Source: JBIOJB01 sp044450465 (lineage in GTDB: Bacteria; Chloroflexota; Dormibacteria; Dormibacterales; Dormibacteraceae). Taken from it: a stretch of 39,386 nt of DNA. Shown here piece after piece: positions 7,692 through 15,486 of the stretch. Below the pieces are notes generated by a model. That model was not told the DNA's origin. It did no database searches and saw only the letters and a list, made by a program, of their open reading frames with translations. The position numbers and the translations under genes are program-made. Location of the stretch: the NCBI GenBank assembly GCA_044450465.1, contig JBIOJB010000014.1:1-39386 (forward strand). The letters are read 5' to 3'. Position 1 is the first letter of the stretch; the number at the start of each line of letters is the position of its first letter.

Positions 7692-7918
7692 AGTGCCGCC
7701 AGGTCGTCGAGCTGATGACCGAATACCTGGAGGGGACCCTCTCCACCGACGACCGCGTCAGGTTCGAGGAGCATATCGCCGGTTGTGACGGCTGCCGCGC
7801 GTATCTGGAGCAGATGCGACGAACCCGGCAGGTCCTCGGCAGGCTCGCCGAAGAACCCGTTCCCACACTCGTGAAGGCCGAGCTGGTCAGAGCTTTCAGG
7901 AACTGGAAGACAGCCTGA
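7688..7918 (+). CDS. Zinc-finger anti-sigma factor (ZAS/zf-HC2 type)
   Basis: The 76-residue protein has the conserved pattern C3...H29-x3-C33-x2-C36 (FEEHIAGCDGC), the zinc site of ZAS anti-sigma factors such as RsrA and ChrR. It has no membrane segment, so it should be a soluble cytoplasmic partner that holds the upstream sigma factor inactive. In RsrA-like members the zinc cysteines respond to disulfide stress. Whether this one is redox-sensitive is unproven, although the divergent thiol-disulfide operon makes it attractive. Its ATG overlaps the sigma stop codon. Confidence 0.88.
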   Translation: MKCRQVVELMTEYLEGTLSTDDRVRFEEHIAGCDGCRAYLEQMRRTRQVLGRLAEEPVPTLVKAELVRAFRNWKTA

Positions 7919-7944
7919 GGGCGGCGGCGCGTCGCGGAGGGACC

Positions 7945-7951
7945 TGTAACG
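7945..7951 (+). promoter_or_regulatory. Isolated TGTAACG box upstream of the beta-propeller gene
   Basis: TGTAACG recurs here, 80 bases before the propeller ATG, but at the expected distance the sequence is GGTGACT and not CGACACA. It may be a weaker member of the same regulon or chance. Confidence 0.25.
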
Positions 7952-8017
7952 ATTGCGGCCGCCCGGTGACTGTACCTGCAGCTCTTCCTGTTTGAGGAAG
8001 CAACCCATCGCTCAGTC

Positions 8018-8024
8018 GAGGAGG
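8018..8024 (+). promoter_or_regulatory. Strong ribosome binding site of the beta-propeller gene
   Basis: GAGGAGG sits 7 bases before the ATG at 8032 and fixes that start. Confidence 0.75.
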
Positions 8025-8031
8025 CTGGTCC

Positions 8032-9228
8032 ATGCACCTGGTTAGACGGATCACCATGACGGTTGGCCTGGGCCTACTTGCGCTGGCCGCATCGGGCCTG
8101 CCGCAAGGAGCCCTGGCTTCGAACGACGTCGTCGGGCACGTCTATGTGAACGACAACACCGCCGGCGTAAACACGATCGGCGCATTTGACCGTCATGCGA
8201 ACGGGTCGCTGACCCCGACGGCAGGCTCACCGTTCGCGGCGGGTGGAGCCGGCACTGGAACGGTCGTCGGGTCGCAGGGCTCGATCCAGACCACGGCTGA
8301 CGGACGGTACCTGGTCGCAGCCGACGCCGGAAGCAGCCAGATCTCTGTGCTGCGGATTCACTCGGACGGCAGCCTCAGCCCGGCGGCCGGGAGCCCGGTG
8401 GCATCGGGCGGCATCGAACCCGTGAGCATCGCGATCCACGACGGTCTCGTGTACGTCGCGAACGAAGGCAACGGAACGACCGGCAGCAACTACACCGGCT
8501 TCACGCTCGGGGCCGGGGGCCGGCTCTCTCCTCTGGCCGGATCCACCGTGCCGCTGCCCAGCACGGCCAATCCCGGCGACATCCTGTTCAACTCGACGGG
8601 GAGGAACCTGATCGGCATCGAGGTCGGCACGACGGTCGCCGCCACTTTCCGCATCGACAGCTTCGTGGTGGGCGAGGAGGGCCGCCTCACGGCTGCCACC
8701 GGCTCACCGTTCGCCGCCCAGGCCGCCGGTCCTTTCGGCAGCGAGTTCTCGCCGACGAATCCCCGGCACCTGTACGTCTCAAACGCCCACGGCGGCGCTG
8801 GAAATGGCTCGGTATCAGCCTTCACCGTCTCACGCAGGGGCGTGGTGTCTTCCATCGGCGGCTCCCCATACGCGGACTCCCAGACCGCTCCATGCTGGGT
8901 TGAGATATCGCACGACGGCAAATACCTGTTTGCCGTCAACACCGGCAGCACCAGCATTTCGAGCTACCGAATCCTCGGCGACGGATCTCTGACCTACCTG
9001 AGCACCACATCGTTCAGCAGCGGGCTCGGCATCCGGCCTTGCGACGCAAGGCTGAACCCCTCAGGCACGAATCTCTACGTCGTCGACGCCGCACTCGGCG
9101 CAGTCAGCACCTTCGCGGTCCATGAGGGAAGCCTCACCGAGATCGCCGGGTCGGCTTTCAAGCTGCCGGGCGGCGCCAAGCCGTTCGGTGTCGTGGTGAC
9201 CGGAGGCGAGCACTCGGGAGGCGCCTAG
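8032..9228 (+). CDS. Secreted lactonase-family (YkgB/Pgl-like) beta-propeller protein
   Basis: The 398-residue protein has a signal peptide ending near ALA (residues 27-29) and then a repeated blade pattern. The variants LTPTAGSPFA, LSPAAGSPVA, LTAATGSPFA, VSSIGGSPYA and LTEIAGSAF recur about every 50-60 residues, each after a strand such as YVANEGN or LFAVNTGS. This is the repeat of the 7-bladed propeller of the 6-phosphogluconolactonase-like (lactonase) family. Secreted members often have no proven enzyme activity. The gene follows the sigma/anti-sigma pair by 113 bases and ends before a strong hairpin, so it may be its own transcription unit. Confidence 0.82.
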   Translation: MHLVRRITMTVGLGLLALAASGLPQGALASNDVVGHVYVNDNTAGVNTIGAFDRHANGSLTPTAGSPFAAGGAGTGTVVGSQGSIQTTADGRYLVAADAGSSQISVLRIHSDGSLSPAAGSPVASGGIEPVSIAIHDGLVYVANEGNGTTGSNYTGFTLGAGGRLSPLAGSTVPLPSTANPGDILFNSTGRNLIGIEVGTTVAATFRIDSFVVGEEGRLTAATGSPFAAQAAGPFGSEFSPTNPRHLYVSNAHGGAGNGSVSAFTVSRRGVVSSIGGSPYADSQTAPCWVEISHDGKYLFAVNTGSTSISSYRILGDGSLTYLSTTSFSSGLGIRPCDARLNPSGTNLYVVDAALGAVSTFAVHEGSLTEIAGSAFKLPGGAKPFGVVVTGGEHSGGA

Positions 9229-9256
9229 CCCACCTCCTCGGCCGAATTGACCCTCA

Positions 9257-9284
9257 AGGCTGGGAGCGCACGCGCTCCCAGCCT
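9257..9284 (+). terminator. Hairpin after the beta-propeller gene
   Basis: A perfect 12-base stem (AGGCTGGGAGCG with its complement) closes a 4-base loop, CACG, 28 bases after the stop codon. No T run follows, so it is a terminator-like or RNA-stabilising hairpin. Confidence 0.65.
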
Positions 9285-9404
9285 CACATCAATTTCGCCC
9301 AGGTGGCTCGCGCGTCCTCTATCTATATGTGAATACGAGCTTGATCAGGCGTCACGCCTGGGGCCGGGCAGGGATTCGGAGCATTCAGCGTTAGCCCATA
9401 CGAG

Positions 9405-10118
9405 GTGCGCCCAATCGTCGAGCTGACGTCTGTGTCCAGAGCCTATGGATCGAGGGTTGCGCTGGACGAGGTCAACCTCATTCTGGGTCCAGGCGAGATG
9501 GCCTTTCTGGTGGGTCCCAGCGGAGCCGGCAAGTCGACCCTGCTGAAGCTGATCAACCGCGAGATTCGCCCCACCAACGGCCAGGTCTGGGTGGACGGAA
9601 TACCTGCCCATGCGATCAAGGCCTCGCGCATCGCCGAGCTGCGCCGCAGAGTCGGCGTCATATTTCAGGACTTCAAGCTCCTGCCCCGGTTGACGGCGAT
9701 CGAGAACGTCACGTTCGCCCTGCAGGTCAGCGATCTACGCGTCTCGGACGAAGAGGCCGCGGAGCGCGCTCGCGACGCGTTGGAGGCAGTCGGGCTCGCC
9801 GACCGGGCGGATGCCTTTCCTCAGCAGCTTTCCGGCGGGCAGCAGCAGCGTGTGGCCGTGGCGCGCGCGATCGTCGCGCAGCCTGCGCTTCTGATCGCGG
9901 ACGAGCCGACCGGCAACCTCGATGTCGCGACGTCGTGGGAGATGATGGATCTCTTCGCTGACATCGCGGCCTTCGGGACCACGGTTCTCATCGCGACCCA
10001 CAACGTCGAGATCGTCAGGCGTCTCCAAAGGCGCGTGCTGACCCTGGTGCAGGGCCGGTTGGTGCGAGACCAGCCCGCCGGGAGCACCGGGAGGATGGCT
10101 TGGCTGGCATCGTCGTGA
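9405..10118 (+). CDS. ftsE: Cell-division ATP-binding protein FtsE
   Basis: The 237-residue ABC ATPase has Walker A GPSGAGKST, Q-loop FQDFKLLPRLT, signature LSGGQQQR, Walker B LLIADEP and switch histidine THN. The FQDFKLL segment and gene order ahead of ftsX are typical of FtsE. FtsE powers FtsX, which activates peptidoglycan hydrolases at the septum. The GTG at 9405 starts directly before the first strand of the ATPase. The next gene overlaps its stop codon. Confidence 0.93.
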   Translation: MRPIVELTSVSRAYGSRVALDEVNLILGPGEMAFLVGPSGAGKSTLLKLINREIRPTNGQVWVDGIPAHAIKASRIAELRRRVGVIFQDFKLLPRLTAIENVTFALQVSDLRVSDEEAAERARDALEAVGLADRADAFPQQLSGGQQQRVAVARAIVAQPALLIADEPTGNLDVATSWEMMDLFADIAAFGTTVLIATHNVEIVRRLQRRVLTLVQGRLVRDQPAGSTGRMAWLASS

Positions 10119-11047
10119 GAGGCCGCTTCCCGCGGCGGCGGCTGATTCAGGCCGTCATCACGAATGCCTTCAGGCTCTTGTTCGGCGGCGCCGCTCGCAA
10201 CTGGTTCAGGAACCTCAGCAGCGTGGCGCCGGCGCTCAGCTCGATGACCCTGCTCCTGCTGCTGACCGGCCTGGTCGGGCTCACGGGCTTTGCTCTTCAC
10301 AACCTCGAACAGGTGGAGGCCGGCCAGGCTTCATTGCTTCACGTCTACATGCGAGACGGTGCGACTCCAACCCAGGTGGGGCTCCTCTGGAACCGCCTCA
10401 ACCACGACAGGCGCGTGGCCAGCGTCAGCTACGTCAGCACGGCCGACGCGCTGGCGCGCGCGCAGGGAATCCCCGGCTTGGACCAGCTGGCGGTCGCAAG
10501 CGACAGCAATCCGTTCCCGGCAAGCCTGGACGTCCGGGTCAAGAACATCGATGACGTGGGGGCGATCGACAGCCTGGTCCGCACCGACCCGGCGGTCGAC
10601 CCCGTGTATCCCACCTCTTACGACAAGGGCGCCTACCAGCGCATCCAGACCGTGATGGTCGGCATCGCGGTGGCCGGCGTCGCGTTTCTCGTGCTGCTTG
10701 GTTTCGTGGCCGTCACCGTGACGGCGAACAGCGTGCGAGCGGCAATCCACTCGCGGCGGGACGAGGTATCGATCATGCAGCTGGTCGGCGCCCCGCGATG
10801 GATGGTGCGCGGTCCGTTCGTGATCGAAGGAGCCATCACCGGCGCCCTCTCGGGTGCCGTGGCCGGCGTGATCACGTTCGCGCTTGCGGCGGCGGGAATC
10901 GCGGCCGGATCGAACTCGTTCACGCAGTTCGCTCCTGGCGTCACGGTGTCGGTCGCGGCCGTGGCTGCGGCGCTCGTTTTCCTGACAGGCGTCGGTCTCG
11001 GCTCAGGTTCCTCGCTCATGAGCTTGCGGAGGCACCTGGAAGCGTGA
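10115..11047 (+). CDS. ftsX: Cell-division membrane protein FtsX
   Basis: About 310 residues with the FtsX layout. A cytoplasmic N-terminal stretch (ITNAFRLLFGGAARNWFRN) leads to one membrane segment, then a large extracellular loop (VYMRDGATPTQV...) that is the usual docking site for hydrolases. Three further membrane segments end the protein. I place the start at the GTG of the GTGA overlap with ftsE. A TTG at 10100 preceded by GGGAGG is a real alternative and would add five residues. The downstream gene again overlaps by GTGA, so FtsE, FtsX and the M23 protein are made from one coupled mRNA. Confidence 0.92.
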   Translation: MRGRFPRRRLIQAVITNAFRLLFGGAARNWFRNLSSVAPALSSMTLLLLLTGLVGLTGFALHNLEQVEAGQASLLHVYMRDGATPTQVGLLWNRLNHDRRVASVSYVSTADALARAQGIPGLDQLAVASDSNPFPASLDVRVKNIDDVGAIDSLVRTDPAVDPVYPTSYDKGAYQRIQTVMVGIAVAGVAFLVLLGFVAVTVTANSVRAAIHSRRDEVSIMQLVGAPRWMVRGPFVIEGAITGALSGAVAGVITFALAAAGIAAGSNSFTQFAPGVTVSVAAVAAALVFLTGVGLGSGSSLMSLRRHLEA

Positions 11048-12303
11048 GGCGGCTCTTCGTCGTGTTCGGCTTGGTCGTCGCACTGGCGGCGGCAGGCACC
11101 CTCCCGGCCGGAGCCGACTCATCCTCCGATCCGCAGCAGGAGAAGGCGATCATCGACCAGATTCGGGCGCAGCTGGGGAGCAACCTCGCTGACGCGATGG
11201 CTGCTCAGCAGCAGCTCCAGCAGTCGCTTCAAGACAACGCCGCGCAGCAAGTGACGCTGCAGGGCAAGATCGTGGATGTTCAAGCCAAGATCGCCGACCT
11301 GAATGACAAGATCGCGGCGGCGCAGCGGCGTGAGGCCGACCTCGCTCAGCGGATCGACATCGAAAGGCAGCAGATGCGCCAGCTGGCTCGGGCGATCTAC
11401 GCGCAGCCTGGCTCGGTACTGGTCACGCTCGCTGAGGCGCAGAGCTTGAGCGACCTCCTCACCCGCGTCGCGGACATGAACGTGGCCGGCGCCCGCGCCT
11501 CACAGATCAAATCGTCGCTGGCGCACGACCTGACCGACCTCCAGGACCAGCGCAAGAAGGAACAGGACGCGCGCGACGAGCAGGTCAAGCAGCAGGACCA
11601 ACTGACGCTAGAGCTGGACCAGCTGCAAGCACTTGAGGCCCAGCAACAGGATTCGATGGCCCAGCTGCAGGTGAAGATCGACCAGACGCGTCGCGAGCTT
11701 TACCTGCTCGACCAGCAGTCATCCGCGCTGGCGCAAGAGGTGGCGAACATGCTGCAGCAGCAGGAGGACGCGATCATCGCGTCGGCCATGCAGACGGTCT
11801 GGGCACAGGTGCAGCTCTGGAGCCAGTCCAACAACGTCGGCCCGATCACGACCAGCCCCGGTCATTCGACCAAGTACCGGTTCATCTGGCCTGAGCCTAA
11901 GGCCCAGATCTCACAGGGTTTCGGTCCGTCGACCTTGGCGCTGGAGCCTCCGTACGCCGGGTATCCGCACTTTCACACCGGCATCGACCTGGTCGAGCCG
12001 TTTGGCTCCCCGGTTTACGCGGCCGACGATGGGGTGATCGCCCTCGTTGGCTCGACCACCAGCGGCTATGGGAACTACGTCGTCATAGCGCATTCCGGTG
12101 GAATGGACACCCTGTACGGCCACCTCTCAGCCGCGCTGGTCAAGGTCGGCGAGACCGTGGTCCAGGGGCAGCCCGTCGGAATGGAGGGCTCGACGGGAAA
12201 CTCGACCGGCCCGCACCTGCACTTCGAGCTCCGAATCAACCAGCGGCCGCTCGATCCGACGCCCTATCTCCCGCCGGGCCCGCCCTCGGCCTTCAAGGGG
12301 TAG
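11044..12303 (+). CDS. Coiled-coil M23 peptidase (EnvC/PcsB-like FtsEX partner)
   Basis: The 419-residue protein has a signal peptide (to about residue 22, ADS) and a long Gln-rich coiled coil of about 240 residues. A C-terminal LytM/M23 domain follows. The zinc ligands are visible as HTGID (H311, D315) and HLHFE (H391, H393), so the peptidase should be catalytically active. Its coupled position behind ftsEX fits the known role of coiled-coil hydrolases or activators (EnvC, PcsB, RipC) that FtsEX switches on to split peptidoglycan during division. The GTG start overlaps the ftsX stop codon. Confidence 0.92.
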   Translation: MRRLFVVFGLVVALAAAGTLPAGADSSSDPQQEKAIIDQIRAQLGSNLADAMAAQQQLQQSLQDNAAQQVTLQGKIVDVQAKIADLNDKIAAAQRREADLAQRIDIERQQMRQLARAIYAQPGSVLVTLAEAQSLSDLLTRVADMNVAGARASQIKSSLAHDLTDLQDQRKKEQDARDEQVKQQDQLTLELDQLQALEAQQQDSMAQLQVKIDQTRRELYLLDQQSSALAQEVANMLQQQEDAIIASAMQTVWAQVQLWSQSNNVGPITTSPGHSTKYRFIWPEPKAQISQGFGPSTLALEPPYAGYPHFHTGIDLVEPFGSPVYAADDGVIALVGSTTSGYGNYVVIAHSGGMDTLYGHLSAALVKVGETVVQGQPVGMEGSTGNSTGPHLHFELRINQRPLDPTPYLPPGPPSAFKG

Positions 12304-12355
12304 GACACAGCAGACTCGATCTCCGGACGCGCGATTCTCGGGCGCGCACCTCGGG

Positions 12356-13126
12356 TCAGGTAATTCGGAGGAGGTATCCCGCAACCGCCTCGGCCTTTCC
12401 TTTAAGTGAGAGTTGCCGCGGCTCAGCTCCGACGCAGGAATCGGCGGCGGCGCTGTAGGTTGTTGCGCAGATCAGTATCTCCCCGCCATGCGTCTCCGCC
12501 TGGAGGCGTTTAGCGGTGTTGGTTACGTCGCCGAGCGCCGTGAAGTCCTTGAATCCGCCGCCTCCGACGTTGCCGCAGTACTCCTCGCCGGAACAGATGC
12601 CGACACCGACATTCAGCCAGTTGCCCTCGGGCGTTCCGTAGCCCATCGCACGCAGCAGCGACCGGGCGCCATTGACTGCCCGGCGCGGATACCCGGCACC
12701 GGCGAAGCCCGGGACGAACAACGCCATCACCTCATCGCCGACGATCTGGCCGAGGACGGCTTCGTGGGCCAGCAGAGCGCCCGCTGAGGCTGCATAGAAA
12801 CGGTTGAGCAGCGCGGTCACCTCGACGCTCGATGTCTTTTCAGCCAGAGACGAGTAACCGCGCACGTCCGCGAACAACACGCTGATCGGTACGACAGCAC
12901 CACCTTCAGGCGCCGATTCCATGCACCGTGCGCATACGTTCGGGTTCTTACGGGAAGGCGCCCAACCCAGGCTGCGAAAGGTACCCGAGGTCGGTCCGCG
13001 GAATGGGGCATTGCAGAACTTGCATCGCCATGGACTCGGGAATAAGGCGAAGAGCCTTCGACCGAGCCGCGGCATGAACCTCATGGGAGCTTCACCGCGA
13101 AGGATGCCTCGCCAGCGATCGTCCAT
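12356..13126 (-). CDS. Class III adenylate/guanylate cyclase with N-terminal zinc-finger
   Basis: About 256 residues. A short N-terminal module has CKFC and CARC pairs, probably a zinc knuckle. The class III cyclase domain follows: ISVLFADVRGYSS carries the first metal aspartate, GDEVMALF the second, and ALGDVTNTAKRL the Asn and Arg that stabilise the transition state. All catalytic positions appear intact, so it should make cAMP or cGMP. The ATG at 13126 (MDDRWRGIL) is chosen by recall of related proteins; the ATG at 13180 is possible and would leave only 3 bases to the divergent gene. There is no membrane segment. Confidence 0.85.
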   Translation of the reverse strand: MDDRWRGILRGEAPMRFMPRLGRRLFALFPSPWRCKFCNAPFRGPTSGTFRSLGWAPSRKNPNVCARCMESAPEGGAVVPISVLFADVRGYSSLAEKTSSVEVTALLNRFYAASAGALLAHEAVLGQIVGDEVMALFVPGFAGAGYPRRAVNGARSLLRAMGYGTPEGNWLNVGVGICSGEEYCGNVGGGGFKDFTALGDVTNTAKRLQAETHGGEILICATTYSAAADSCVGAEPRQLSLKGKAEAVAGYLLRIT

Positions 13127-13183
13127 CGGCAGGACGGTTGGACCTTCCTTGACAGGGCCGCCGGTGCTGTCCAGACTCATGAG

Positions 13184-13699
13184 ATGGAGAGGCTGCTCGG
13201 AGTAGCGGCGGCGGTGCTCACGTGGCTGGGCTGGATGACGATCTGCCCCGTCTTCGGGTTTCCAACACTTGGGACCGCGGCGATGGTCAACCGGGTGATG
13301 TACGGTGAAATCGCGCAAGCAGGCCACGACCCGAACTTTTGGCTCGGCTGGATCATCTTGATCGCTGCCCTCGCCGGCGCGATCGCCATCTTCATCATTC
13401 TGGCGAGGCGGCGCCTCGTGCGGGCAAGTATACGAACCGGTGTGATTTATGGCGTGGCACTTTGGCTGGTGTCTGGTTTGGTCATCATGCCGCTCCTCGG
13501 CTTGATCGGGCCGTCGCAGCCCATCTTCCCAAATCAGCCGCCAGATCCTATGCAGGCGACGGTGATGATGTACACGCTCGGCCCCCTCGCCTCGCTGGCG
13601 GCGCTGATCAGCTGGGTCCTTTTTGGCGCAGTTCTCGGGGCAACCTGGACTGCACGGCAAGTGCGCGACTCTGCGCCGGCGGTGGTTCCAGCAGGATGA
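13184..13699 (+). CDS. Four-helix membrane protein, unknown function
   Basis: A 171-residue hydrophobic protein with about four transmembrane segments. These are near residues 5-28, 53-75, 86-105 and 130-153, with a proline-rich loop (PSQPIFPNQPPDP) before the last. I do not recognise a family. It overlaps the next gene by ATGA, so the two membrane proteins are coupled. It is divergent from the cyclase gene with almost no spacer. Confidence 0.7.
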   Translation: MERLLGVAAAVLTWLGWMTICPVFGFPTLGTAAMVNRVMYGEIAQAGHDPNFWLGWIILIAALAGAIAIFIILARRRLVRASIRTGVIYGVALWLVSGLVIMPLLGLIGPSQPIFPNQPPDPMQATVMMYTLGPLASLAALISWVLFGAVLGATWTARQVRDSAPAVVPAG

Positions 13700-14568
13700 T
13701 GCGGCCCGCGCTGGGTGCAGCGATAGTCGGGAGCCTGGCAGTGGGGATCGTGGCGTTGTCGGCCGGTCAGGTGCACGCGACCAACCCCAGCCTTGCCGCC
13801 GTTACGGTAACGACGTTGGCTCGGGGACCCGTGAAGGCCCTCCCGACCGGCAAATTCTTCGTCAGCAACCTCGAATTCAGGCAGCTGCCAGGCTCTGACT
13901 TCGGGCCTCACAAGCACATAGCAGCCATCGTGTACACGCTCCACGGCACCTCGACCATCTCGATTGCAGGCGGCGCGGATCAGTCGGTCGGCGCAGGCGA
14001 AGCCGCTTTCATTCCAGCTCAGGTGATGCATACCCACCAGAATCTCGCCGGGCGCATCGGGGCCGGAGCCATTGCGGCCGGGATCATCATCCTCGCGGTC
14101 CTGCTCTGCGCCGCGACGTGGCTGCGAGGCAGCCGTCGCCGTGTCACTGTCGCCGGGCTTTCCGTTTTGCTCATTGGCGCAGGCGCGCTGCCGCTTGTCG
14201 GCGCGACGTCAGATGACTACTACCTGCTCGCGGTTCGTCCCGAGGCGCAACGAGTCCAGCCGATGCCACGTCCTGATGGGCGTGTGGTGTTTTCGTCGCC
14301 GGTAGTCGATCCAGTGCCGACCGGCCCGTACGTCGAGACGCTCAGCGCAGTCAGCGTTGCAGCAGGGGCGCGTTATGACTCGCCTGTCACGCTTGGACCA
14401 CAGATGATCGTGATTCTGGGCGGTGCCGCCGCGGTGAGCGTGGGCGATCAAACCGCGCAGCTTGGCACTGGGGACTCGACCCTGGCCCAGAGTGGGCAGG
14501 CTCTCTCAATCCTCAACTCTGGCACCAACACCCTCCAATTGCTCGACTTCGCCGTCACGTCGGCGTAG
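13696..14568 (+). CDS. Membrane protein with two cupin domains
   Basis: The 290-residue protein has an N-terminal signal or anchor (to about residue 30) and a cupin barrel. Ligands are visible in the barrel as HKH followed by AFIPAQVMHTH. Two transmembrane segments lie near residues 120-165, and a second barrel at the C-terminus (GGAAAVSVGD, LGTGDSTL) appears to lack histidines. The first barrel could bind a metal; the second may only bind a small ligand. The start ATG overlaps the stop of the upstream four-helix protein. The substrate is unknown. Confidence 0.7.
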   Translation: MMRPALGAAIVGSLAVGIVALSAGQVHATNPSLAAVTVTTLARGPVKALPTGKFFVSNLEFRQLPGSDFGPHKHIAAIVYTLHGTSTISIAGGADQSVGAGEAAFIPAQVMHTHQNLAGRIGAGAIAAGIIILAVLLCAATWLRGSRRRVTVAGLSVLLIGAGALPLVGATSDDYYLLAVRPEAQRVQPMPRPDGRVVFSSPVVDPVPTGPYVETLSAVSVAAGARYDSPVTLGPQMIVILGGAAAVSVGDQTAQLGTGDSTLAQSGQALSILNSGTNTLQLLDFAVTSA

Positions 14569-14631
14569 AAAAGCGGCAGAGCCAACAGACAAAGACCTGC
14601 CAACCGAGCCGCGGGCGCCCATGATTGCTGT

Positions 14632-15018
14632 GTGGGGGATCGCCTTGAGCTACCGGCAAAGACCCAGCTCTCCGAAGGCGTCGCGGCGAGCGATCTCGAA
14701 ACTCTCCGACCGGGGCGTTATCGCGCCACCTGGCGCGGCGCTGTCATTGCCGAGGGCAGCGACACCGTGGTCGTCGAGGGCAACCATTACTTCCCGCTCG
14801 CCGACGTGCGAGCCGACCATCTCCTGCGCAGCAACAGCCACACCACCTGTCACTGGAAGGGAGTGGCGAGTTACTACGACATCTTGGTGGGCGAAGAGGT
14901 CAACCGCGATGCGGCGTGGTTCTACCCGGACCCCAGCCCCAAGGCGGAGAGGATCAAGGGGCGGGTGGCTTTCTGGCACGGAGTCAAGGTCGAGGCGGTC
15001 GAGACGGCCCCCCGGTAG
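14632..15018 (+). CDS. DUF427 family protein
   Basis: About 128 residues with the strong family signature VIAEGSDTVVVEGNHYFP, then THTTCHWKG-like sequence (SHTTCHWKGVASYY) and AAWFYPDPSP. DUF427 proteins are small beta-rich proteins found widely in soil bacteria with no established enzyme activity. The GTG at 14632 is used; the first 28 residues before GRYRATW are less conserved. No operon partner is evident. Confidence 0.85.
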   Translation: MGDRLELPAKTQLSEGVAASDLETLRPGRYRATWRGAVIAEGSDTVVVEGNHYFPLADVRADHLLRSNSHTTCHWKGVASYYDILVGEEVNRDAAWFYPDPSPKAERIKGRVAFWHGVKVEAVETAPR

Positions 15019-15045
15019 AGATCGCGGCTCGCGATCGGGGATGAT

Positions 15046-15354
15046 GTGCCCGTGCTCACGGTCATCGCCCAGTATCTGGCGAAACACGGCAAGGGCGACG
15101 AGATCGCCTCGACGCTCGCCCTCCACGTTGCTGCCACGCGGACGGAACCGGGCTGTATCCAGTTCGTCGTGAGCCGTTCCGGCAAGGACCCTGACCGGTT
15201 CGTGCTGTTCGAGCAGTACGTTGACGAGGCGGCCTTCGACGTGCACCGCGCCAGCCTGCACTTTGATCGCTACATCGAGAACACGGTCGTACCGCTCCTT
15301 GCCGAGCGCACTTGGGATGTATACACGTCGATCGACCCGGCGCCTGGGCGGTAG
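15046..15354 (+). CDS. Antibiotic-biosynthesis-monooxygenase (ABM) domain protein
   Basis: A 102-residue single ferredoxin-like ABM domain. It opens LTVIAQYLAKHGKGDEI, has the core EPGCIQFVVSRS, FVLFEQYVDEAAFDVHRAS, and ends with a helix. Small ABM proteins include quinol monooxygenases of the YgiN type and some heme-degrading enzymes. The pattern H-R-A-S-L-H-F is typical of the YgiN-like group. It may oxidise a small phenolic or quinol compound; the substrate is not shown. Confidence 0.85.
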   Translation: MPVLTVIAQYLAKHGKGDEIASTLALHVAATRTEPGCIQFVVSRSGKDPDRFVLFEQYVDEAAFDVHRASLHFDRYIENTVVPLLAERTWDVYTSIDPAPGR

Positions 15355-15486
15355 GAGCCGGGGAGCCGAGACAAACCGCAGCTTCCCCTGTACGGTTGGC
15401 CCTGCACGGGAGGAGTTTCACCCGCGCACTGGGGGCGCCACGACGAGCTGCATGCGGGGTTCGATAGCGAGCCGGGGCTTCGCTGA

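Noticed and set aside
9325..9345. AT-rich stretch before ftsE as a promoter -10 region
   Set aside because: TATATG-like sequence is present but no convincing -35 box lies at a suitable distance.
12329..12347. Hairpin GCGCG/CGCGC between the M23 and cyclase genes
   Set aside because: Only five base pairs with a 9-base loop in GC-rich sequence; chance is likely.
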